DNA of 64,000 nucleotides from Methanolinea sp. (GTDB lineage Archaea; Halobacteriota; Methanomicrobia; Methanomicrobiales; Methanospirillaceae). Below are positions 25,640 through 34,730 of the stretch, in pieces (the first letter of the stretch is position 1; each line of letters starts with the position of its first letter). A program made the translations under genes and the position numbers. The stretch covers positions 1 through 64,000 of the forward strand of contig JANIHI010000010.1 of NCBI GenBank assembly GCA_024518585.1, given 5' to 3'. The notes beneath the pieces were generated by a model. That model had not been told where the DNA came from. It worked only from the letters and a program-made list of their open reading frames with translations, and made no database searches.

Positions 25640-25963
25640 ATGCAGGTTCAAAACGGAAAGGGACTGCAGAGGGTCATTTCCGTCCTTTCCCTGGCAGTCC
25701 TTGCTCCCTGCTGGCTTGCAACCGCCGCATCTGCCCTCGCTCCCCCGGATGCGGCGTCAAACCCGGAGACGATAGCCATTGGTGACACTCTGGCGACAAG
25801 CACCCCGGTACCATCCCTGGCCGGACCGGGTCAGATGCCAGGCATCCCGTTCCCGGTGTGGACCGCACTCGGGATCGTCATGATCGTGGGCGCGGTCGTG
25901 GCGTTCCTCATCCTCCGGCAGCAGAAGACCTACGAGCCCCGGGCAAAACGGCTCCGGAAATGA
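25640..25963 (+). CDS. Small secreted or membrane protein with signal peptide and C-terminal helix
   Basis: 107 aa from the ATG at 25640, chosen because GAGGT lies about 8 nt upstream; in-frame GTG 25607 and ATG 25616 are alternatives. A signal peptide (VISVLSLAVLAPCWLATAASA) is followed by a Pro/Ser/Thr-rich segment and a C-terminal helix VWTALGIVMIVGAVVAFLIL with a basic tail RAKRLRK. No family was recognised. Its stop overlaps the start of the asparagine-synthetase-like gene (ATGA), so the two are coupled. Confidence 0.55.
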   Translation: MQVQNGKGLQRVISVLSLAVLAPCWLATAASALAPPDAASNPETIAIGDTLATSTPVPSLAGPGQMPGIPFPVWTALGIVMIVGAVVAFLILRQQKTYEPRAKRLRK

Positions 25964-26952
25964 CAAAAAAGGTGTCAATTGAACTGGCGGGGTGGGTCGA
26001 GAGGGACGGGGTGGTCCTCTCGCCCGGCGAGCTCGGTGCCCTCCTCCCGGAAGACCCCCTCGCCGCCTCGTCGTTTGGTGGCGAGTTCTCCCTCGCGTGG
26101 GACGGCTACCGTGCAAGGGACGCCCTCGGCATCGTCCCGGGACCGGCCCCCCCCGGGACAATCCTTGCGGGGGACCGCGTCATCGGGAAGGTTGCCCCCT
26201 GTTTCAGGGAGACCGGCCTTTTGGAGGCAATCGTGACGGCAGTCCGGCTCCGGAGCGACAGGGGTATCGTCGCGCTGTCCGGCGGTGTCGACTCTGCCCT
26301 CGTTGCCGCGATCGCCCGCCTGCCCTGCATCGTTGCAGGGTTCGAGGGGAGTTCTGACCTTGCAGGGGGCACGGAGGTTGCCCGGCTGCTCGGCCTTGAC
26401 TGCACGCAGGTCATCGTGACACCGTCCGACCTGGAAGACGCAGTTGCCAGGGTGCTTTGCCTCATCCCGGAGAAAAATCCCCTCGACCTCTCGATTGCGC
26501 TCTGCTGGCACTTCATCGCACGCTCCGCCCGGGAAGCAGGGTATGACCGCGTCCTCTCCGGCCAGGGAGCAGACGAGCTCTTCGGGGGATACAGCCGGTA
26601 CCTCGGGGGCGGCGACACCGATGCGCTCCTTGCGGCTGACTTTGCACGCCTGCCGGGGCAGGTCGCCCGGGACCAGGCCGTTACCGGAGCGGAAGGGCTG
26701 CTCCTCTCCTACCCGTACCTGGATGCACGGGTCATTGCAGCGGCAGCCGCCATTCCCGCCGGGGAGAAAGTCTCGGGCGGTGTCCGGAAACGTGCCCTCC
26801 GGGAAGTTGCAGGGAAATTTCTTCCTCCCGGTATTGCCGGGAGGGAGAAAAAGGCCATGCAGTACGGGAGCGGGATCTGGCGTGAGCTCCAGAAGTTTGC
26901 GAGGAGGAAGGGGTGCCGCACGGTAGGAGAATTCCTCGCGCGGGTAGCGTGA
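25960..26952 (+). CDS. Asparagine-synthetase-like ATP-pyrophosphatase lacking a glutaminase Cys
   Basis: 330 aa. The pyrophosphatase P-loop IVALSGGVDSALVAAI lies near residues 105-120, and GQGADELFGGYSRYLGG is the second AsnB-type motif. The N-terminal 100 residues are a shortened glutaminase-like domain without the required Cys2 (it begins MTKKVSIE), so glutamine cannot be the nitrogen donor through the usual route. The likely reaction is adenylation of a carboxylate for amide formation, possibly with ammonia; the substrate is unknown. The gene lies about 200 nt upstream of gatCAB, in an organism that appears to make Asn-tRNA by amidation. Confidence 0.65.
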   Translation: MTKKVSIELAGWVERDGVVLSPGELGALLPEDPLAASSFGGEFSLAWDGYRARDALGIVPGPAPPGTILAGDRVIGKVAPCFRETGLLEAIVTAVRLRSDRGIVALSGGVDSALVAAIARLPCIVAGFEGSSDLAGGTEVARLLGLDCTQVIVTPSDLEDAVARVLCLIPEKNPLDLSIALCWHFIARSAREAGYDRVLSGQGADELFGGYSRYLGGGDTDALLAADFARLPGQVARDQAVTGAEGLLLSYPYLDARVIAAAAAIPAGEKVSGGVRKRALREVAGKFLPPGIAGREKKAMQYGSGIWRELQKFARRKGCRTVGEFLARVA

Positions 26953-27157
26953 TGACGCACCCGGTGAGGGTAAGGCCAGGAAGGTCCCTTTTTTGAAAAA
27001 TACGTGCGGGATGAAAAATTTTCATCAACATCGGGATACCTCCCCGGGCTGATCACGTCCCCCGTGGGCCCGGCACACTACCACAATGGTTTTAAAAGGA
27101 AGGGGGGAGGGTACTTATTCTCATACGGGTGGACATTCCCGGGAAGAGTGAGAAGGG

Positions 27158-27427
27158 ATGATCACAGAAAGAGACGTGGAACATATCGGGACGCTTGCCG
27201 ACATCGCGATACTCCGGGAGGAACTCGAGGAATTTACCACAAGTTTCAATAAAATTCTCGAATACTTCGATATCCTCGACCAGGTCCGGGGGGAGGGCAC
27301 GGGAGAGGAGGGGGCTGCCAACGTCTTCCGCGAGGACGAGGTCATCACCTCTCTCTCCCAGGACGAGGTCCTCTCCAATGCGGGGGAGACAGAAGACGGG
27401 TTTTTCCGGGCACCGCGGGTGATGTGA
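27158..27427 (+). CDS. gatC: Asp-tRNA(Asn)/Glu-tRNA(Gln) amidotransferase subunit C
   Basis: 89 aa. A small helical protein with ITERDVEHIGTLADIAI at the N-terminus and FNKILEYFDILDQV, typical of GatC, which stabilises GatA and threads between GatA and GatB. The C-terminal DGFFRAPRVM is the usual short end. It is the first gene of gatCAB; its TGA shares bases with the gatA ATG. Confidence 0.85.
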   Translation: MITERDVEHIGTLADIAILREELEEFTTSFNKILEYFDILDQVRGEGTGEEGAANVFREDEVITSLSQDEVLSNAGETEDGFFRAPRVM

Positions 27428-28731
27428 TGGCCGGACGGACACTCTCGTTCCATCCCGATGACAGGTTCCATGCCTTCCTGCGCACTGTCCCCGACCCTGC
27501 CTTCGGGGAGGGGAGACTCTCAGGCATGCCCGTTGCCGTCAAGGACAATATCTCGACAGCCGGCATCGAGACGACCTGCGCTTCCCGCATCCTTACGGGC
27601 TACGTTCCCCCCTTTGATGCAACGGTCGTCTCCCTCCTCAAGAAGGAAGGGGCGGCCATCGTCGGCAAGACCAACATGGACGAGTTCGGCATGGGGAGCA
27701 CGACAGAGAACTCGGCGTTCGGCCCGACGAAGAACCCGCGGGACGAGACCCGGGTCCCCGGCGGGTCGTCCGGCGGGAGCGCCGCGGCAGTTGCCGCAGG
27801 ACTCGTCCCGCTCGCGCTTGGGACAGACACCGGCGGGTCCATCCGCTGCCCCGCAGCCTTCTGCGGCATCGTCGGGCTCAAGCCCACCTACGGGCGGGTC
27901 TCCCGGTACGGGCTTGTCGCCTATGCAAACTCCCTCGAGCAGATCGGGCCGATGGCAGCTGACGTCCCGCACGTTAACCTCCTCATGAGCGTGATTGCAG
28001 GATACGACCCAAAAGACTCCATGTCTCTTGACGCCCCCTATTTCCACACCCCGTCCATGGATGTCAGGGGGACGCGGATCGGGGTCCCCGAGGAGTTCTT
28101 TGGGGAGGGCGTCGACCCCCGGGTCGCATCCGTCGTCTGGGACGCGATCTCCCTCCTCGAGCGGAAAGGTGCAGAGATCGTCACGTGCCGGATGCCGTCC
28201 ATGGCGTATGCGCTGGCCGCGTACTACGTCACGTGCATGAGCGAGGCGAGTTCCAACCTTGCCCGGTACGACGGGATCCGGTACGGTCCCCCGGTCGACG
28301 TCAAAAAACCCTGGCACGAGGCGTTCCAGGAACGGCGGCGCGAGGGCTTCGGCATCGAGGTCAGGCGCCGGATAATGCTCGGGACGTTTGCCCTCTCGTC
28401 CGGGTACTACGGGAAGTACTATGCCAAGGCCCAGGCAGCACGCCAGAACGTCCGGAAGGACTTCCAGCGCCTCTTTACAGAGGTCGACGTCCTTGCCGGG
28501 CCGACGATGCCGACCGTTGCGTTCCGGTTCGGGGAGAAGAGCGACCCCCTCTCGATGTACCTCTCTGACATCCTCACCGTCCCGGCAAACCTTGCCGGCA
28601 TCCCGGCGATCTCTGTCCCGTGCGGAAAGGTCGAGGGGCTCCCCGTCGGACTGCAGATCATGGGCCGGTGGATGGAGGACGAGCGTGTCATCGACGTCGC
28701 CTACGCCTACGAGCAGGGGGGAGGCCCATGA
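27427..28731 (+). CDS. gatA: Asp-tRNA(Asn)/Glu-tRNA(Gln) amidotransferase subunit A
   Basis: 434 aa amidase-signature protein. The Ser-cisSer-Lys triad is visible: Lys in PVAVKDNISTAG, cis-Ser in PGGSSGGSAAAVAAG, nucleophile Ser in GTDTGGSIRCPA. It releases ammonia from glutamine and passes it to GatB. With GatDE also encoded (61381 onward), the GatCAB complex in this archaeon probably serves Asn-tRNA(Asn). The start is coupled to gatC by the TGATG overlap and the stop overlaps gatB by 4 nt. Confidence 0.92.
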   Translation: MAGRTLSFHPDDRFHAFLRTVPDPAFGEGRLSGMPVAVKDNISTAGIETTCASRILTGYVPPFDATVVSLLKKEGAAIVGKTNMDEFGMGSTTENSAFGPTKNPRDETRVPGGSSGGSAAAVAAGLVPLALGTDTGGSIRCPAAFCGIVGLKPTYGRVSRYGLVAYANSLEQIGPMAADVPHVNLLMSVIAGYDPKDSMSLDAPYFHTPSMDVRGTRIGVPEEFFGEGVDPRVASVVWDAISLLERKGAEIVTCRMPSMAYALAAYYVTCMSEASSNLARYDGIRYGPPVDVKKPWHEAFQERRREGFGIEVRRRIMLGTFALSSGYYGKYYAKAQAARQNVRKDFQRLFTEVDVLAGPTMPTVAFRFGEKSDPLSMYLSDILTVPANLAGIPAISVPCGKVEGLPVGLQIMGRWMEDERVIDVAYAYEQGGGP

Positions 28732-30164
28732 ACGTGATCGTCGGTCTTGAGATCCACTGCCAGCTCGATACGAAGACCAAGCTCTTCTGCGGCTGCTCGA
28801 CAGACTACCGCGACGACGAGCCAAACACCCACGTCTGCCCCGTCTGCCTGGGACTGCCCGGCTCCCTCCCGGTGATCAACAGGAAGGCGGTCGAATACGC
28901 ACTCCGGGTCGCAAAGGCCCTCCACTGCACCGTGCCGGAAGAGTCGGTCTTTGCCCGGAAGAATTACTTCTACCCCGACCTCGACAAGGGGTTCCAGATC
29001 ACCCAGTATGACAGACCCCTGGCCGTGTCAGGATACCTGGACATCGAGGGGGACGAGGGGGAAAAGAGGGTCCGCATCACACGGGTCCACATGGAAGAAG
29101 ACCCGGGAAGGCTCGTCCACAAGGGCGGGATGGACAGGCCACGCTACTCCCTTGTGGACTACAACCGGGCGGGCATCCCGCTGATCGAGATCGTGACCGA
29201 GCCGGACCTCCGGTCCCCGAAGGAAGCCCGCAGGTTCCTCAACAAGCTCCGGGCAACCCTCGAATACCTGGGTGTCTTTGACAGCGAGAAGGAAGGGTCC
29301 CTCCGCGTGGATGCCAACGTGTCCCTGGAGGGGAGCGAACGCGTGGAGATCAAGAACATCACGTCGTACAAGGGCGTGGAAAAGGCCCTCACGTTCGAGG
29401 TCACCCGCCAGAAGAACGCACTCCGCCGGGGCCAGAAGATCGTGCGCGAGACCCGCCACTTCGTCGAGGCGCGGGGGGTCACCACATCGGCCCGGAGCAA
29501 GGAGATGGAACAGGACTACCGGTACTTCCCCGAGCCCGATCTCCCGCCGGTAAGAGTCGCCGGCTGGGTCGACGGGATCGTTCTGCCCGAGCTCCCGGAC
29601 GCCCGGCGCCAGCGGTTTATGGCCCAGTACGGCTGCTCCCTCATCCATGCACGGACACTGACCGGTGACCTGCGACTCGCGGATTTCTACGAGAAGGTCG
29701 CAGCGGGCACCGATCCCGTCCTTGCGGCAACGTGGGTCGCCGACACGCTCCTTGGCGAGCTCAATTACCGCGACATGCCGGTCGCGGCGGTCCCGAGCGA
29801 CACTTTTGCCGAACTCGTCGCCCTCGTCCAGGAAAAGAGCGTCACCGACCGGAACGCGGTCGAAGTCCTGCGTATCCTCCTTGACCAGATCAAAGAGAAA
29901 GGCAGCTGCGAGGGTCCGCGGGCATGCGTCGAGAGGCTGGGGCTGCGCATCATCGGAACCGGGGCCCGGGAGGGAGACGATCCCCTGGCCAGCGCCGCAC
30001 GCGAGGCCATTGCGGAAAACCCCCGGGCAGTCGAGGACTACCGGGCCGGCCGCAAGGAGGCCCTCAACTTCCTGGTCGGGCAGGTCATGAAGAAGACGAG
30101 GGGATGTGCAAAGCCCTCTGACGTCAACGCCGTCCTCATCCGGCTCCTGTCCGGGGAGGAATGA
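28728..30164 (+). CDS. gatB: Asp-tRNA(Asn)/Glu-tRNA(Gln) amidotransferase subunit B
   Basis: 478 aa. The N-terminus MNVIVGLEIHCQLDTKTKLF, the CGCSTDYRDDEPNTHVCPVC zinc-ligand region and LGLPGSLPVINRKAVEYAL are strongly conserved GatB features. The C-terminal YqeY-like helical tail ends with LVGQVMKKTRG. GatB activates the misacylated tRNA carboxylate with ATP and uses ammonia from GatA. Length is normal. topA follows after 7 nt. Confidence 0.93.
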   Translation: MNVIVGLEIHCQLDTKTKLFCGCSTDYRDDEPNTHVCPVCLGLPGSLPVINRKAVEYALRVAKALHCTVPEESVFARKNYFYPDLDKGFQITQYDRPLAVSGYLDIEGDEGEKRVRITRVHMEEDPGRLVHKGGMDRPRYSLVDYNRAGIPLIEIVTEPDLRSPKEARRFLNKLRATLEYLGVFDSEKEGSLRVDANVSLEGSERVEIKNITSYKGVEKALTFEVTRQKNALRRGQKIVRETRHFVEARGVTTSARSKEMEQDYRYFPEPDLPPVRVAGWVDGIVLPELPDARRQRFMAQYGCSLIHARTLTGDLRLADFYEKVAAGTDPVLAATWVADTLLGELNYRDMPVAAVPSDTFAELVALVQEKSVTDRNAVEVLRILLDQIKEKGSCEGPRACVERLGLRIIGTGAREGDDPLASAAREAIAENPRAVEDYRAGRKEALNFLVGQVMKKTRGCAKPSDVNAVLIRLLSGEE

Positions 30165-30171
30165 GGCACCT

Positions 30172-33012
30172 ATGCACCTCGTCGTCGCGGAAAAGAACAT
30201 CTCGGCACGGAGGATTGCCTCGATCCTCGCGGGCAAACAGAAAGTCACGGAAAGCAGGGACGGCGGGATTGCACGGTACACATTCGACGGGACGGTCGTC
30301 GTCGGCCTCAAGGGGCATGTCGTCGAGGTTGACTTCGTGGAAGGGTACTCGAACTGGCGGAGCGAGTCCCGGACCCCCCGGAGCCTCATCGATGCCCCGA
30401 CCACGAAAGTCCCCACCGAGAAGAAGATCGTTGCCCTTCTCCAGAAACTTGCAAGAAACGCCACGAGGGTGACGATCGCGACAGATTTCGACACGGAGGG
30501 GGAACTCATCGGGAAGGAGGCCTACGAACTCGTCCGGGCCGTAAACCCGTCCGTCCCGGTCGACAGGGTGCGGTTCTCGGCGATCACGCCGGAGGAGATC
30601 CGCAATGCCTTTGCCCACCCGACCACGATCGACTTTGCCCTTGCATCGGCCGGCGAGGCACGCCAGGTCATCGACCTCATGTGGGGGGCCTCCCTGACAC
30701 GCTTCCTCTCGCTCGCGGCAAAGAGGGGGGGATCAAACATCCTCTCCGTCGGGAGGGTGCAAAGCCCCACGCTCGCGATGATCGTCGACCGCGAACGCGA
30801 GATCGAGGCATTCCGGCCCGAGAAGTACTGGCAGCTCCACCTCCTGACGGAAAAGGCGGGAGAACAGATCGAGGCCCGGCACACCACGTCCCGTTTCCAC
30901 GAGTACCAGGAGGCAGTGGCTGCACGGGACCGGACGGTCCCCCCCCTCACCGTCACGGAAGTCCGGGAGGGGACGAAAGTCGACCGGGCACCCTCTCCCT
31001 TTGATACGACCTCGTTCATCGTCGCCGCGGCCCGGCTCGGTTTTTCTGCCGCCAACGCCATGCGGGTTGCCGAAGACCTCTACATGAACGGGTACATCTC
31101 CTATCCCCGCACCGACAACACGGTCTACCCGGCAACCCTTGACCTCTCCCATGTGCTGGCCTCCCTCCTTCCGACGGTCTTTCATCCCGACGTGGAATGG
31201 GTGATGGCCAACAGGAGACCGGTCCCGACGAGGGGCCAAAAAACGAGTACCGACCACCCCCCGATCCACCCGACCGGGCCGGCACGCCGGGAAGAACTCG
31301 GTGAGGAGAGGTGGAAACTGTACGAACTGGTCGTCAGGCGGTTCCTTGCAACACTCTCGCCCGATGCCCGCTGGAAGACGATGAAGGTCATGCTCTCGGC
31401 AGGGGGCGAGCCCTATACCATCACGGGAGGCCAGATCCTCGAGCCGGGGTGGCGGAAAGTCTACCCCTACAGTGCGGCAACCGAGTCTCTCCTGCCGGGT
31501 TTCAGGCAAGGTGAAGTCCTCCCGATCCGCGAGGTCAGGATGGAGGAGAAGGAGACCCAGCCCCCGCCGCGGTATACCCAGAGCCGGCTTATCCAGAGGA
31601 TGGAGGAACTGGGCCTTGGAACCAAGAGCACGCGGCACGAGGTCATCCAGAAGCTGGTCTCCCGCAAGTACGTGGAAGGGAACCCCCTGCGGCCCACCCT
31701 GGTCGGGAGGGCCGTGATCGAGAGCCTCGAGAACCATGCCGATACTATCACGCGGCCCGAGATGACCCAGACCCTTGAGAGCCACATGCAGCAGATAAAG
31801 GAGAGGGCGAGGAAGAGCGACGAGGTCGTCCAGGAGTCGCGGGGGATGCTCCACCAGGTCTTTGACCAGCTCGAGGCCCACGAGCAGGAGATCGGGGAAG
31901 ATATCAGGGACCAGACCGCCGAGGAACTCAAAGTGGGTCCCTGCCCGGTCTGCGGGCATGACCTGCGGATCCGGCACATGAGGGGCCAGAACCAGTTCAT
32001 CGGGTGTACCCACTACCCGGAGTGCACATTTAACATCGGCCTGCCGTCGGCAACGTGGGGGTATGCCGTCCGGACAGAGACCGTCTGCCCGGAACACGGC
32101 CTCTCCCACGTCCGGCTCGTCCGGAAAGGTTCCCGTCCCTGGGACCTGGGGTGTCCCCTCTGCTCCCAGCTCCGCTCCCTTGGCGAGAACATCGCAATGA
32201 TCCCCTCGGCAGGACCCGATCTTGTGGAGAAGATGGCCCATGCGCACCTCTACTCCGTCCAGGACCTCCTCCAGACACCTGCCGACCAATTGGCCGACCT
32301 CCTTGGGATCCCGCGGGAAAAGGCCGCTGCTATCCAGAATGAGGCCAAAGACCTCCTGCAGCTGCTCCGTGCCCGGTCCGACTGCAGGAAGTTCGTCCGG
32401 TCCCTCATCGTGCCCCGCCGGGGCAGGAGTCCCGGGGGTATCCTCAAGAAACTTGCCGCGGCCGGGATCAACAGCATCGGTGACCTCGTCCGGGCAAACC
32501 CAACCCTCCTCGGCGAGGCCGGGCTCTCCGAAAAAGAGATCGCTGACCTCCAGGGGGAGGCACGAAAAGAGAGTGGTATGCGACAGATGAAGGAGGCGGG
32601 GATTCCCGCGGCGAGCATGAAAAAATACATTGAAGCAGGTTTCTGCACGCCGGAATCGCTCCTTTCCGTCCATCCCCTCTTCATTGCCCAAAAAACAGGG
32701 ATCTCCCCCGACACGGTCTTCCGGCACGTGGAACTGGCCGCCCGCCACCTCGGCAGAAAAGCCCCGCCGCGGGTCAGCCGGGCGAAATACGCGAAGGGAA
32801 GGGCAGAGCTCCTTGCCATCCCCGGCCTGACGCCTCCTATTTACGACTCCCTCCTCGCCTGCGGGGTCTACGACCTTGAAACACTCCACGAAGCGGACGC
32901 GTCCCGGCTCGCGGCCGGGTGCGGGCTCTCCCCCGACACGGTATCTGCCCTCCGGAAAGCGGCACCCCGCACAAAGAAGAAGAAGTCCAAGGATGATATC
33001 ATAGTCATCTGA
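30172..33012 (+). CDS. topA: DNA topoisomerase I (type IA)
   Basis: 946 aa. TOPRIM starts with VVAEKNISARRIASIL and includes the acidic DFDTEGELIG. The catalytic Tyr is in NGYISYPRTDNTVYP. A C-terminal zinc finger is CPVCGHDLRIRH plus CTHYPECTF. Beyond it are roughly 300 residues of helix-hairpin-helix repeats (such as LLGIPREKAAAIQ and GLSEKEIADLQ), an extension common in euryarchaeal topoisomerases. It relaxes negatively supercoiled DNA. The gene follows gatB by 7 nt and precedes GGGP synthase by 14 nt, so they are likely co-transcribed. Confidence 0.92.
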   Translation: MHLVVAEKNISARRIASILAGKQKVTESRDGGIARYTFDGTVVVGLKGHVVEVDFVEGYSNWRSESRTPRSLIDAPTTKVPTEKKIVALLQKLARNATRVTIATDFDTEGELIGKEAYELVRAVNPSVPVDRVRFSAITPEEIRNAFAHPTTIDFALASAGEARQVIDLMWGASLTRFLSLAAKRGGSNILSVGRVQSPTLAMIVDREREIEAFRPEKYWQLHLLTEKAGEQIEARHTTSRFHEYQEAVAARDRTVPPLTVTEVREGTKVDRAPSPFDTTSFIVAAARLGFSAANAMRVAEDLYMNGYISYPRTDNTVYPATLDLSHVLASLLPTVFHPDVEWVMANRRPVPTRGQKTSTDHPPIHPTGPARREELGEERWKLYELVVRRFLATLSPDARWKTMKVMLSAGGEPYTITGGQILEPGWRKVYPYSAATESLLPGFRQGEVLPIREVRMEEKETQPPPRYTQSRLIQRMEELGLGTKSTRHEVIQKLVSRKYVEGNPLRPTLVGRAVIESLENHADTITRPEMTQTLESHMQQIKERARKSDEVVQESRGMLHQVFDQLEAHEQEIGEDIRDQTAEELKVGPCPVCGHDLRIRHMRGQNQFIGCTHYPECTFNIGLPSATWGYAVRTETVCPEHGLSHVRLVRKGSRPWDLGCPLCSQLRSLGENIAMIPSAGPDLVEKMAHAHLYSVQDLLQTPADQLADLLGIPREKAAAIQNEAKDLLQLLRARSDCRKFVRSLIVPRRGRSPGGILKKLAAAGINSIGDLVRANPTLLGEAGLSEKEIADLQGEARKESGMRQMKEAGIPAASMKKYIEAGFCTPESLLSVHPLFIAQKTGISPDTVFRHVELAARHLGRKAPPRVSRAKYAKGRAELLAIPGLTPPIYDSLLACGVYDLETLHEADASRLAAGCGLSPDTVSALRKAAPRTKKKKSKDDIIVI

Positions 33013-33026
33013 GAGGGAGACTGCCG

Positions 33027-33713
33027 ATGCACATCAACTGGAAGAGCTGGACCCACGTGACCAAACTTGATCCCGAAAAACACCTCTCCCCCGAGCAGAT
33101 CCGGGGGGTCGTGACGAGCGGGACAGATGCCCTGATGCTCTCCGGGACGCTGAACGTCACCCGGGAGAACACAAAAGAACTCCTGCACCAGGTCGCAGAA
33201 TACGGCCTCCCCCTCGTCCTTGAGCCAGCCGGCCCGGAAGTTGTCATCAGGGACGGTATTGACCTCCTCTTTGTCCCGAGTGTCCTCAACACAAGAAACG
33301 TCGAATGGATCGTGGGAAAGCATACCCAGTGGGTGCTGCAGCAGGAGATCGAGTGGGACCGCGTTGTCCCGGAGGCGTACATCGTCCTCAACCCCAATTC
33401 CTCTGTCGGTAAGGTCACGGCAGCCCAGTGCACCCTCTCGCCAAAAGAGGCCGCTGCATTCGCAACGGTCGCCGACCGCTACTTCCACTTCCCCATTGTC
33501 TACATCGAGTACTCGGGGATGTACGGCGACCCGGCGATCGTCAGGGCGGTGTGCGAGGCCCTCGACACCTCGGTCCTCTACTATGGCGGGGGGATCGACT
33601 CGCCCGAGAAGGCCGCGGAGATGGCACGGTTCGCCGATACCATTGTGGTCGGGAACGCCGTCTACGAGAAGGGGATCGACGTCCTGCGGGCAACCGTCAG
33701 GGCCGTTATCTAA
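33027..33713 (+). CDS. Geranylgeranylglyceryl phosphate synthase
   Basis: 228 aa TIM-barrel enzyme that joins geranylgeranyl diphosphate and sn-glycerol-1-phosphate to begin archaeal ether-lipid synthesis. Conserved pieces are KLDPEK near the N-terminus, SGTDALMLSGTLNVT, YIEYSGMYG and the phosphate-binding YYGGGIDSPEKA with VVGNAVYEKG. The start ATG has GAGAGGGAG upstream. Its presence marks the host as an archaeon. Confidence 0.9.
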   Translation: MHINWKSWTHVTKLDPEKHLSPEQIRGVVTSGTDALMLSGTLNVTRENTKELLHQVAEYGLPLVLEPAGPEVVIRDGIDLLFVPSVLNTRNVEWIVGKHTQWVLQQEIEWDRVVPEAYIVLNPNSSVGKVTAAQCTLSPKEAAAFATVADRYFHFPIVYIEYSGMYGDPAIVRAVCEALDTSVLYYGGGIDSPEKAAEMARFADTIVVGNAVYEKGIDVLRATVRAVI

Positions 33714-33792
33714 AAAGGGGCGGGGTGGCCACTCCCTTCGGGACAGGGAACGATGAAAGCGCCGGTAGACTATCGCGGAGATAACGAGCCGG

Positions 33793-34533
33793 ATGCCTGA
33801 TATCAGTTTTGTCCTCGTCCAGCCGCTCTACGAGGGGAACGTCGGTTTTTCCGCACGGGTAATCAAGAACTTCGGGTTCTCCCGTCTCGTCCTGGTTGAC
33901 CCCTGTCCCCTGGGCGACGACGCCCTTGCCCGGGCCGCACACGCATCCGACGTCCTGAAATCGGCCCGGGTCTGCTCCCTCGAGGATATGTTTTTGGAAA
34001 GTGACATCACGGTGGCGACCACCGGCGAGGTTGGAAAGACTATCTGCCACCCGATGAGGATGCCCTACTGTTCCCCGAAAGAGCTCCGGGAGATGATCGG
34101 GGACGTCGCAGGGACCGTCTCTATCCTCTTTGGGCGTGAGAACTGGGGTCTGAACAACGAGGAGATACGGCGGTCTGACATCGTGTGCACGATCCCGACG
34201 TCGCCGGACTACCCCATCCTCAACCTCTCGCACGCCGTTGCCATCATCGCGTACGAACTTGCCGGCCTCCCCCGCGGCGAGTACCTGCTCGCCGGCAGGG
34301 AACAGATGGAGCACCTCTACCGGCACATCGATCAGTACCTGACCCTCATCAACCACCCGGCCTTCAAGCGGGAGGGGACCATGCTCATGATGAGGAGGAT
34401 CTTCGGGCGGGCCCGGCTCACCGCCCGAGAGGCATCGACCCTCCACGGCCTCATGCGGCGGTCCGAGTGGCACATCAGGCATGACCCGAGAGCCGGGAGT
34501 CCTCCCGGGGAAGACGACATGGAGGATTCCTAA
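33793..34533 (+). CDS. trmJ: SPOUT RNA 2'-O-methyltransferase (TrmJ-like)
   Basis: 246 aa. SPOUT knot motifs: the N-terminal VLVQPLYEGNVGFSARVIKN, the middle LFGRENWGLNNEEIRRSD and the C-terminal PILNLSHAVAIIAYEL. Archaeal TrmJ methylates C32 of tRNAs; other SpoU relatives modify rRNA, so the target is inferred. An overlapping frame in the first 40 bases does not affect the start. A single gene downstream of GGGP synthase. Confidence 0.8.
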   Translation: MPDISFVLVQPLYEGNVGFSARVIKNFGFSRLVLVDPCPLGDDALARAAHASDVLKSARVCSLEDMFLESDITVATTGEVGKTICHPMRMPYCSPKELREMIGDVAGTVSILFGRENWGLNNEEIRRSDIVCTIPTSPDYPILNLSHAVAIIAYELAGLPRGEYLLAGREQMEHLYRHIDQYLTLINHPAFKREGTMLMMRRIFGRARLTAREASTLHGLMRRSEWHIRHDPRAGSPPGEDDMEDS

Positions 34534-34730
34534 TAGGGAGCTGCAAGGTCCGGATAGCAGGGGGACAGGCCTCCCGGCGCTCCGAAAAAAAACGTGTTGG
34601 ATACGCGGAAGATAGAGCAGAACGAGGAGCAGGGACCGGGACAAAGAGAGAAAAAGCATCTCCACGGGGAGATTTTTTGGGGAGGGACAAACCGGATAAT
34701 TATTGGGGCGGCAAGCCCGACAGAGTTACC

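Noticed and set aside
29028-30509. Open frame antisense to gatB (493 codons)
   Set aside because: Same reason: it mirrors codon bias of gatB and topA and shows no domain.
30733-32889. Long open frame antisense to topA (718 codons)
   Set aside because: Shadow of a strong gene in GC-rich DNA; composition is Pro/Gly/Arg/Asp-rich with no motif, and topA on the other strand is certain.
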